DNA from: JBDTMC01 sp039934475 | GTDB taxonomy: Bacteria > Acidobacteriota > Terriglobia > Bryobacterales > Bryobacteraceae | DNA length: 10,869 bases | NCBI GenBank assembly: GCA_039934475.1 | Contig: JBDTMC010000262.1 | Location: 1-10,869 of the forward strand | Direction of reading: 5' to 3' | Shown: positions 5,851 to 10,869 of the stretch, one piece after another | Layout: the number at the start of each line of letters is the position of its first letter | Numbering within the stretch: the stretch's first letter is position 1 | Program-made: the position numbers and the translations under genes | The notes under the pieces: generated by a model | What the model saw: only the letters and a program-made list of their open reading frames with translations | Told to the model about the DNA's origin: nothing | The model's database searches: none

Positions 5851-7621
5851 GATTTAGCTTCTTCATCCGATAGCGCAACGTATCGCGGCTGATGCCGAGA
5901 ATGGCCGCCGCTTTCGTTTGATTTCCATCGGCCCGCTTCAGTGCCTCCTGAATCATCCCCAGCTGGACCTGTTTCAGGTTCATGTCCGGCGAAGCGGCTT
6001 GCGTCGGAGCCACGTTCTGACCAGGCAAGGCCTCCTGCTCCATCTCGGTGGACCTCATCCGTAAGCTCGATGCTTCGATCCACTGAGTTTCCTCCAACAG
6101 AACGGCTCGCTCAATCGTGTTGCGCAGTTCCCGCACGTTCCCCGGCCAATCGTATTGGTGCAGGTGCTTCAGCGCCGATTCAGACAGGCCCCGAATCCTC
6201 CCACTGTATTTCTGGTTATACACGCCAACGAAATATTGCGCCAACGGAAGTACGTCTTCTTTGCGATCCCGCAAAGCGGGAATGGTTACCTGAATCACGT
6301 TCAAACGGTAGTACAGATCGAGTCGAAAAGCACCCGACTTTACAATGTCCGTTAATTTACGATTGGTCGCCGCCACGATTCTAAGTTCTACTTGAATATC
6401 CTGCACACCACCCAGCCTGCGGAATACCTGATCCTCTAGCACCCGCAGCATCTTCGCCTGCACTAAAAGAGGCATCTCCCCAATCTCATCAAGAAAGATT
6501 GTCCCACCCGTAGCCACTTCAAAGAGGCCGCGCTTCTGCGACCGCGCATCCGTGAACGCGCCCTTCTCGTATCCAAACAGCTCACTCTCAAGCAAGGTCT
6601 CGGGAATGGCGGCGCAGTTCAGCGCAATAAATGGACCCGCCTTGCGCTTGCCGAAATGATGCATGAACTGCGCCATCACATCCTTACCCGTCCCACTCTC
6701 CCCTTCCAGAAGAACCGTCGAGGCCTCGCTCTCCGCAACCCGCCGCGAAAAGCGAATCAACTGCTTCATAGCCGGAGACGCCGCGACCAGTCTAAAGCGG
6801 CCAAACGCGACGGAGTCTTCCTCCCACGAGGAGTTCGGCACCGGTTGCGATGTCTGAGGCGGGGAGGTGGCAGCCCCGAATACAATGACCGCACCTGCCG
6901 TCGAGCCGTCCAAATCAACTATCGGCGCGATCGTGCCGGCGACAGAGCGTCCGCCGCGCGTTCTGGGAACCAGTAAGACACCGGCGGCGAGTTCATGAAT
7001 TCCCGACTTCATACCGCGCAAAACCTCGCTCGGAGGGGCCGTCACTGGCTGTGCGGTGTCGCCATCGATGAGTGCGAATACCCGATCGACGGACTTTCCA
7101 ATTGCATCTTGTTGCGACCAACCGGTCCAGGCCTCCGCAGCCGCATTCAGCAACGTGACCGCGCCGCCTCTGTCCACCCAGATGATCCCCTGCCCGAGAC
7201 TTTCCAGCGCTGAAGTAAGCAGCTCATTCCGCGAGCGCGACTGGCGATCCGTCCGGTGCTTGTGAAGAGCTATCTCGATGCCCGCCTGCAACTCTGCTTC
7301 CTGGAAAGGCTTAACCAGATACCCCAATGGTCCGGCTTCCTTGGCCCGGCCCAGCGTTTCTCGATCGGCATGCGCCGTCAGATACACAACAGGAATGTCA
7401 AACCGCTCTCGTAGAATGCGCGCCGTCTCCGTGCCATCCAGTTCACCCTTGATGCGGATGTCCATCAGGGCAAGATCCGGATGCTCCTTCTCCGCGTTCG
7501 CGATAGCTTCCGCGCCGCTCGAGGCTAGACCTGTAACTTCATAACCGAAATCCACCAGGACGTCGTGTAGATGTTCGGCCGTGATTCGTTCGTCTTCAAC
7601 TATCAGAATACGTTCTGGCAT
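5837..7621 (-). CDS. Sigma-54-dependent response regulator, REC-PAS-AAA+-Fis
   Basis: This 594-residue NtrC-class activator would open sigma-54 promoters when phosphorylated by the kinase encoded upstream. The receiver domain (about 4-118) has acidic D10/E11, phospho-acceptor D54, T82 and K104. A PAS-like domain lies at about 133-250 (SLGQGIIWVDRGGAVTLLNA from 141). The AAA+ core (about 278-510) has Walker A GESGTGKD (307-314), Walker B TIFLDEIGE (around D378-E379), DLYYRLNV and WPGNVREL (492-499). The Fis-type helix-turn-helix is at about 555-592 (NQTKAAAILGISRDTLRYRM). The sigma-54-contacting loop reads GAFTDA (354-359), not GAFTGA. The PAS domain between REC and AAA+ is an extra sensor not found in NtrC itself, and the receiver's MDIR...YLTAHAD...GYLVKPF style is more usual beside HisKA_2 kinases. 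The start lies 13 nt after the kinase stop, with only a weak ribosome site. Confidence 0.95.
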   Translation of the reverse strand: MPERILIVEDERITAEHLHDVLVDFGYEVTGLASSGAEAIANAEKEHPDLALMDIRIKGELDGTETARILRERFDIPVVYLTAHADRETLGRAKEAGPLGYLVKPFQEAELQAGIEIALHKHRTDRQSRSRNELLTSALESLGQGIIWVDRGGAVTLLNAAAEAWTGWSQQDAIGKSVDRVFALIDGDTAQPVTAPPSEVLRGMKSGIHELAAGVLLVPRTRGGRSVAGTIAPIVDLDGSTAGAVIVFGAATSPPQTSQPVPNSSWEEDSVAFGRFRLVAASPAMKQLIRFSRRVAESEASTVLLEGESGTGKDVMAQFMHHFGKRKAGPFIALNCAAIPETLLESELFGYEKGAFTDARSQKRGLFEVATGGTIFLDEIGEMPLLVQAKMLRVLEDQVFRRLGGVQDIQVELRIVAATNRKLTDIVKSGAFRLDLYYRLNVIQVTIPALRDRKEDVLPLAQYFVGVYNQKYSGRIRGLSESALKHLHQYDWPGNVRELRNTIERAVLLEETQWIEASSLRMRSTEMEQEALPGQNVAPTQAASPDMNLKQVQLGMIQEALKRADGNQTKAAAILGISRDTLRYRMKKLNLKCD

Positions 7622-7634
7622 ACGTGATCCGCTT

Positions 7635-8672
7635 TCAGAATTCGGAAGCGAATATAACTCGGAAATGAGTACCCGGCCCTGGCTCTAGCACCACTTCGGC
7701 GCCAAGCTGGCGTGACAGAGTTCTTACCAGGCGCAACCCTAAAGATTTCGTCGCGGTCCAGTCTACACTGTCATTCAGTCCGATCCCGTCGTCTCCAACG
7801 GACAGCGAAGACATCCGGTCCCCAATGCCGCGCAATTGAATCATAATCCGGCCTTCTCGCCCATTCGGAAACCCATACTTCAGCGAGTTCGAGATCAGCT
7901 CATTGATGATCAGGCCGCACGGCACCGCCGTATCCATGTCCAGATACAGGCTGTCGAGATCGACGTTGAGGTGGATGCGATCCGAGATTTCACCGTACGA
8001 TCGAAACAGATACTCCGCCAATTGCTGAATATAGCCGGTGAAATGAATCTTCGCCAGGTTTTCCGATTGATACAGGCACTCATGCAACAGGGCCATGGAA
8101 TGGATTCTGTTCTGGCTCTCTTCAAACTTCTTGCGCGTCAGCTGATCCTCAATGGAACGGGCCTGCAATCCAAGCAGGCTGGAAACAACCTGCAAGTTGT
8201 TCTTTACGCGATGGTGTATTTCCTTCAGCAGCACCTCCTTCTCGCGCAGCGACGCTTTCAGCTGTTCATCCGCTCTCACGCGACTCGTCACATCGCGCAG
8301 AATTACCGTGAACATCATCTCCGCGCCCACCGCTATCTTTGAAATAGAGGCCTCCGCGGGAAATTCTGCCCCGTCCTTGCGGCGTCCCAGAATTTCGTTC
8401 CGATCCCCCATCTTTCGGGAATTCGTCGTTGACGATTCGAACGTCGCGATGTGAGCCCTGTGCACGTTCGTCAGCCGGCTTGGCAGCAACATATCCAGAA
8501 GCTGGCCCATCACCTCGGCTGTGGTGTATCCGAAGATGCGCTCCGCACCCTGGTTGAAGAGGACGATGCGTTGCTCACGATCCACCGAAATGATGGCATC
8601 GTCGGCAAGCTCGAAAATCCTCGCCAGCGGATCCTGACGTGAGCAAAGTCCACCAGCGAATCCTTCGTCCAT
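7635..8672 (-). CDS. Soluble PAS-HisKA_2 sensor histidine kinase
   Basis: This 345-residue kinase has no membrane segment and so senses something in the cytosol. A PAS domain spans about 14-130 (AIISVDREQRIVLFNQGAER near 26-45, ending TVILRDVT). The HisKA_2 dimerisation domain follows at about 143-215, with EIHHRVKNNLQ at 151-161; the phospho-acceptor is H154 or its neighbour H153. The HATPase domain has the N box INELISNSLKYGFP (N257), the G1 box DDGIGL (294-299), SLGLRLVRTLSRQLG and GTHFRV. This architecture is typical of short cytosolic kinases found mainly outside the classic HisKA group. It is the first gene of a two-gene operon with the REC-PAS-AAA+-Fis regulator, the likely partner. 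The ATG at 8672 is preceded by AGGGGAGA. The PAS domain shows no obvious cofactor-binding cysteine or histidine, so the signal is unknown. Confidence 0.93.
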   Translation of the reverse strand: MDEGFAGGLCSRQDPLARIFELADDAIISVDREQRIVLFNQGAERIFGYTTAEVMGQLLDMLLPSRLTNVHRAHIATFESSTTNSRKMGDRNEILGRRKDGAEFPAEASISKIAVGAEMMFTVILRDVTSRVRADEQLKASLREKEVLLKEIHHRVKNNLQVVSSLLGLQARSIEDQLTRKKFEESQNRIHSMALLHECLYQSENLAKIHFTGYIQQLAEYLFRSYGEISDRIHLNVDLDSLYLDMDTAVPCGLIINELISNSLKYGFPNGREGRIMIQLRGIGDRMSSLSVGDDGIGLNDSVDWTATKSLGLRLVRTLSRQLGAEVVLEPGPGTHFRVIFASEF

Positions 8673-8736
8673 TCTCCCCTAGTCATTCAAAATTAGTGTA
8701 CTCATCCCTCCGGCGCACAGGGATCAACCATCAATA

Positions 8737-8758
8737 TTGTTACATCTAAATGTGGCAA
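8737..8758. promoter_or_regulatory. Operator-like dyad upstream of the kinase operon
   Basis: The sequence reads TTG-N2-ACAT-N4-ATGT-N2-CAA, an imperfect 22-bp palindrome in which 7 of 11 position pairs are symmetrical. It lies about 65 bp upstream of the kinase ATG. The size and spacing suit a dimeric DNA-binding protein such as a Fis-type regulator, but the binding protein is unknown and chance is not excluded. Confidence 0.35.
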
Positions 8759-8768
8759 ATGGGACGCT
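8753..8768 (+). promoter_or_regulatory. Possible sigma-54 promoter
   Basis: TGGCA (8753-8757) and GCT (8766-8768) match the -24 and -12 elements at the right distance (TGGCA-N8-GCT); the TT before the -12 GC is missing. It points away from the kinase operon, with transcription expected near 8780. No good gene follows at once, so it would make a non-coding or antisense RNA, or be a chance match. Confidence 0.25.
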
Positions 8769-8922
8769 TTGATTCGTAATACCATGAAAACCAACCACAC
8801 TAAAGCCGAAAATAGATACGATAGCGACCTGAAATACACTCCGATAAGGTCCGCGGTTCCACCGAGAGCCTGGAGTTCCCTGCCAAGCGTGCCTGCCGCA
8901 GCCCAACTACTGACTCGCCAAA

Positions 8923-9246
8923 TCAGCCTTTCGCTGCCGGCGGATGCGTGAAAAAGAACAGCTCGCGTAGGCGTTTCTTCTGGGCATGCTCCGCTGGCGT
9001 GCGGGCGCTTGATTCCAGCCAGTTCTGCAGTTTCGTCATCTGCAGGGTGTGATACGTAAGGGTCTGGTAAACCTCAATGTCCAGGATGGCCGCCGGCGCT
9101 AAGGCGTCTCCCAGAAACTCATTGGAGCGCAGCGCGTTCACGCCTAGAACGGCAGCCTCATAAAGAGACTCCGCCGTGATCTGAACCGAATGTCGAACGC
9201 CCGACGCATCGGTGAAAGAGACTTCGCATTGGTGCGGTTGACCCAC
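8923..9246 (-). CDS. Hypothetical protein, 107 residues
   Basis: I do not recognise a named family. The protein has no signal peptide or membrane segment and is predicted to be cytosolic. The N-terminal half (CEVSFTDASGVRHSVQITAESLYEAAVLGVNAL) looks like a small beta-beta-alpha unit of a kind I have seen in short acidobacterial proteins; the C-terminal half is helical and basic, ending in a proline/alanine tail. Coding looks real: it is the longest frame in its stretch and has ordinary composition. It starts with GTG at 9246 and has no ribosome site, but an extended -10 (TGG TATGAT) ends exactly 6 nt before the GTG, so the mRNA is probably leaderless. It is divergent from the epimerase-like gene, which begins 71 bp away. 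A function cannot be given. Confidence 0.7.
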   Translation of the reverse strand: MGQPHQCEVSFTDASGVRHSVQITAESLYEAAVLGVNALRSNEFLGDALAPAAILDIEVYQTLTYHTLQMTKLQNWLESSARTPAEHAQKKRLRELFFFTHPPAAKG

Positions 9247-9252
9247 GGAAAG

Positions 9253-9261
9253 ATCATACCA
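9253..9261 (-). promoter_or_regulatory. Extended -10 promoter giving a leaderless GTG transcript
   Basis: The minus strand reads TGG followed by TATGAT. With the last T at -7, transcription starts on the G of the GTG at 9246. This explains the lack of a ribosome site. Confidence 0.5.
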
Positions 9262-9284
9262 GATTCGCCTTTTCTTCGCCTATC

Positions 9285-9290
9285 TAAAAT
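9285..9290 (+). promoter_or_regulatory. Possible -10 element of the epimerase-lyase operon
   Basis: TAAAAT on the plus strand predicts a start of transcription near 9297. That is downstream of the alternative GTG start at 9291 and upstream of the GAGG site, which agrees with translation from ATG 9318. No good -35 hexamer is seen. Confidence 0.4.
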
Positions 9291-9308
9291 GTGAGAGACT
9301 GGGCGGGC

Positions 9309-9312
9309 GAGG
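9309..9312 (+). promoter_or_regulatory. Shine-Dalgarno site of the epimerase-like gene
   Basis: GAGG lies 5 nt before the ATG at 9318 and favours it over the in-frame GTG at 9291, which has no ribosome site. Confidence 0.65.
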
Positions 9313-9317
9313 CAAAC

Positions 9318-10358
9318 ATGAATCAATCGATTCCCGAGGTGCTGGCCAACGAAGCCGACCTTGATGAATTTCTCGAACGGCCCACGGCAGCCGACTGTGA
9401 GGCGGTGCGGCAGCTCGACGGCGAGCTGCTGGTCCTCGGCGCCGCCGGCAAGATGGGGCCTTCGCTGACCATGAGAGCGATGCGCGCGGCCCGCGAGTCA
9501 GGGGTCACCCTCCGCGTTGTCGCCGTCATGCGTCGCGGGCATCAGCATGCCGCCGAGCGATTCCGCGCCGCGGGCGTTGAAGTCCACGAAGCAGACCTTT
9601 TGGACCCGGCCCAGCTAGCCACCCTGCCGGCCCTCCGGAACGTGATCTACATGGCTGGGCGTAAGTTCGGATCCACCGGCAATGAGTCGCTCACCTGGGC
9701 CATGAATGCGTGGCTCCCTGGCTTGGTGGCCCAGCGATTCGCTCAGTCGCGGATTGCCGTCTTCTCCACCGGCAACGTCTACCCTCTTACGACGGTCGCC
9801 AGTGGAGGCGCAACCGAGGAGACAACGCCGGCCCCGGTAGGCGAATACGCGCAGTCTACCCTCGCCCGCGAACGCATCTTCGAGTACTTCTCCAAGGAAC
9901 ATGGAACGCCCGTCGTGGTGCTGCGTCTCAACTACGCCATCGACATGCGATATGGAGTCTTGCTCGACATCGCTCAGAAAGTGTTCGACGGACGCGCCGT
10001 GGACCTCACGATGGGCGCCGTGAATGTAATCTGGCAAGGTGAGGCCAACTCCGCCTGCCTGCGATCACTGTCCATAGCCAGCAGTCCCGCGGAAATATTG
10101 AATCTCACCGGCACTGAGACGCTCTCCGTACGCGACTTGGCCGGCCGCTTTGGGCTCCGATTCGGCGTCAGTCCTGTGTTCACGGGCACCGAGGCCGAGA
10201 CGGCATTGCTCAATAACGCTACGAAATACCGGCGCCTCTTCGGAGGTCCGGAAGTCTCCATCGACACCATGGTTCAATGGATAGCCGGGTGGGTCACGCG
10301 CGGAGGCGCCACGCTCGGCAAGCCGACACATTTTGAAACACGCGATGGGAAATTCTAG
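9318..10358 (+). CDS. NAD(P)-dependent epimerase/dehydratase-like protein, atypical SDR
   Basis: This 346-residue protein has an extended-SDR Rossmann fold. After an N-terminal helical stretch of ~35 residues, the nucleotide-binding motif GAAGKMG lies at 41-47 (strand LLVLG before it). D93 (HEADLLD) fits the adenine-pocket Asp-Leu pair, and YMAG (111-114) corresponds to the usual HxAA-type motif. VFSTGNVYP (148-156) supplies the active-site Ser/Thr. The catalytic Tyr is Y177 in GEYAQSTLARER, but the lysine of YxxxK is replaced by Thr181. Either the chemistry is altered or another residue substitutes, so calling it an active epimerase is unsafe. The gene ends in TAG directly followed by the ATG of a DapA-family lyase, so the two are very likely one operon acting on the same sugar or keto acid. 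The substrate is not evident. Confidence 0.85.
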   Translation: MNQSIPEVLANEADLDEFLERPTAADCEAVRQLDGELLVLGAAGKMGPSLTMRAMRAARESGVTLRVVAVMRRGHQHAAERFRAAGVEVHEADLLDPAQLATLPALRNVIYMAGRKFGSTGNESLTWAMNAWLPGLVAQRFAQSRIAVFSTGNVYPLTTVASGGATEETTPAPVGEYAQSTLARERIFEYFSKEHGTPVVVLRLNYAIDMRYGVLLDIAQKVFDGRAVDLTMGAVNVIWQGEANSACLRSLSIASSPAEILNLTGTETLSVRDLAGRFGLRFGVSPVFTGTEAETALLNNATKYRRLFGGPEVSIDTMVQWIAGWVTRGGATLGKPTHFETRDGKF

Positions 10359-10869
10359 ATGAACTGGCAAGATCGATTGCGCGAAGGCGTCGTCATTCCG
10401 GCGCACCCACTGGCTCTCACCGCGGAACGAAAGCTGGATGAACGGCGGCAACGGGCGCTCACGCGCTACTACCTCGATGCGGGCGCCGGCGGCATCGCGG
10501 TCGGCGTCCATACTACGCAATTCGAGATCCGCGATCCGGCAGTCGGCCTCTTCGGTCCCGTCCTCGAACTGGCGCGCGATGAGTTGCGCGGCACTGACGC
10601 GATTGCCGTCGCAGGCATCTGCGGCCAGACACGGCAAGCGGTTTCAGAAGCCGTGCTCGCCGCTTCGTTCGGCTATCGCGCCGGGCTACTCAGCCTGGCA
10701 GCGTTGAAAGACGCCACCGTGGACCATCTCATTGAACATGCGCGTGCAGTGGGAGAGGTGCTTCCCCTGTTTGGGTTCTACCTCCAGCCTGCCGTCGGCG
10801 GGCGCGTGCTGCCTCGCGAATTCTGGCGCCGCTTTGCCGCCTTGGAGAGCGTTGTCGCCATCAAGGTAG
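10359..10869 (+). CDS. DapA/NAL-family Schiff-base lyase, 3' part outside the window
   Basis: The first 170 codons of a TIM-barrel aldolase/lyase of the dihydrodipicolinate synthase and N-acetylneuraminate lyase superfamily are visible; the gene runs off the right edge. The frame starts at the ATG directly after the TAG of the SDR gene. GAGGIAVGVHTTQF (42-55) sits where family members bind the keto-acid carboxylate, and GFYLQP contains the Tyr that shuttles protons. VVAIKV near residues 165-170 ends with the lysine expected to form the Schiff base with a keto acid. The residues that would set substrate choice lie partly beyond the edge. DapA itself is unlikely given the divergent carboxylate-binding motif and the pairing with an SDR protein; a catabolic keto-acid aldolase or dehydratase is more probable. 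The final TAG of the window is out of frame and is not its stop. Confidence 0.88.
   Translation, partial: MNWQDRLREGVVIPAHPLALTAERKLDERRQRALTRYYLDAGAGGIAVGVHTTQFEIRDPAVGLFGPVLELARDELRGTDAIAVAGICGQTRQAVSEAVLAASFGYRAGLLSLAALKDATVDHLIEHARAVGEVLPLFGFYLQPAVGGRVLPREFWRRFAALESVVAIKV

Larger units (their letters stand above)
8673..8922. other. Intergenic region upstream of the kinase gene
   Basis: This 250-bp gap separates the kinase start from the stop of the small minus-strand gene. The part from about 8685 to 8840 is clearly richer in A and T than the coding DNA around it. It holds the palindrome CAATATTG (8732-8739), an operator-like dyad and a possible plus-strand sigma-54 promoter. It must also hold the minus-strand promoter for the kinase operon, but I cannot place a convincing one. 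Short open frames on both strands here have no ribosome site and no recognisable content. Confidence 0.5.

Noticed and set aside
7836..8342. Plus-strand open frame of 168 codons
   Set aside because: It is antisense to the histidine kinase, whose H, N and G boxes are all intact.
8695..8727. Possible -35/-10 pair (TTGATC and TACACT on the minus strand) for the kinase operon
   Set aside because: The spacing is 21 bp, too long for a normal promoter, and no TGn extension is present.
8724..8906. Small minus-strand open frame of 60 codons
   Set aside because: It has no ribosome site and its translation shows no fold or family; it covers the putative operator region.
8769..8951. Small plus-strand open frame in the gap upstream of the kinase
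   Set aside because: It has no ribosome site, no recognisable content and runs into the antisense strand of the 107-residue gene; kept only as a possible RNA region.
9291..9317. GTG start of the epimerase-like gene at 9291
   Set aside because: It has no ribosome site and lies before the predicted transcription start, whereas GAGG is well placed for ATG 9318.
10065..10637. Minus-strand open frame of 190 codons
   Set aside because: It spans the junction of the SDR and lyase genes on the opposite strand; both of those have clear family motifs.
10867..10869. TAG at the right edge as the stop of the lyase gene
   Set aside because: It is out of frame; the last complete codon is GTA at 10866-10868, following the Schiff-base lysine.
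1..10869. CRISPR arrays, tRNA or rRNA genes, toxin-antitoxin or defence genes
   Set aside because: No regularly spaced repeats, cloverleaf sequences or recognisable defence proteins were found on either strand.

Overview
The window is high-GC bacterial DNA with tightly packed genes. The gene content points to an acidobacterium of the Solibacteres/Bryobacterales type: a stand-alone PQQ dehydrogenase with its own di-haem cytochrome c, a SnoaL-like protein, a secreted alpha/beta hydrolase, a sigma-54 regulator, and an atypical short-chain dehydrogenase next to a DapA-family aldolase. This placement is inferred from gene families; there is no rRNA or other phylogenetic marker here.

Layout. (1) 1-about 940, minus strand: the 5' part of an IS1182-type insertion sequence, whose transposase runs off the left edge. 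(2) 977-3366, minus strand: a periplasmic oxidation pair, a PQQ-dependent alcohol-type dehydrogenase followed by a di-haem cytochrome c, with stop and start codons overlapping. (3) 3367-3437: a compact divergent promoter region in which two extended -10 elements form a 10-bp inverted repeat. (4) 3438-5850, plus strand: three genes joined by two ATGA overlaps, a SnoaL/NTF2-fold protein, a secreted alpha/beta hydrolase and a MOSC-domain protein. (5) 5837-8672, minus strand: a two-component system, a soluble PAS-HisKA_2 histidine kinase followed by a REC-PAS-AAA+-Fis regulator. The regulator gene overlaps the MOSC gene tail to tail by 14 nt. (6) 8673-8922: a 250-nt non-coding gap, AT-rich in its kinase-proximal part, with an operator-like dyad and a possible sigma-54 promoter. 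(7) 8923-9246, minus strand: a small unrecognised conserved-looking protein, probably read from a leaderless GTG mRNA. (8) 9318-10869, plus strand: an SDR-type epimerase/dehydratase-like protein abutting a DapA/NAL-family lyase that runs off the right edge.

How it may work together. The dehydrogenase would oxidise an alcohol or sugar in the periplasm and pass electrons to the cytochrome. The divergent operon may be co-expressed with it because the promoters share one short region. The two-component system is self-contained, and its target promoters are not evident apart from the weak candidate in region 6. The final gene pair looks like a small keto-acid or sugar-acid catabolic module of unknown substrate.

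I see no defence system, CRISPR array, tRNA or rRNA. The most interesting points are the back-to-back promoter palindrome, the predicted lanthanide-type Asp pair in the dehydrogenase combined with loss of the vicinal cysteines, the CX4CH haem site, the GAFTDA variant in the sigma-54 activator, and the missing YxxxK lysine in the SDR protein.
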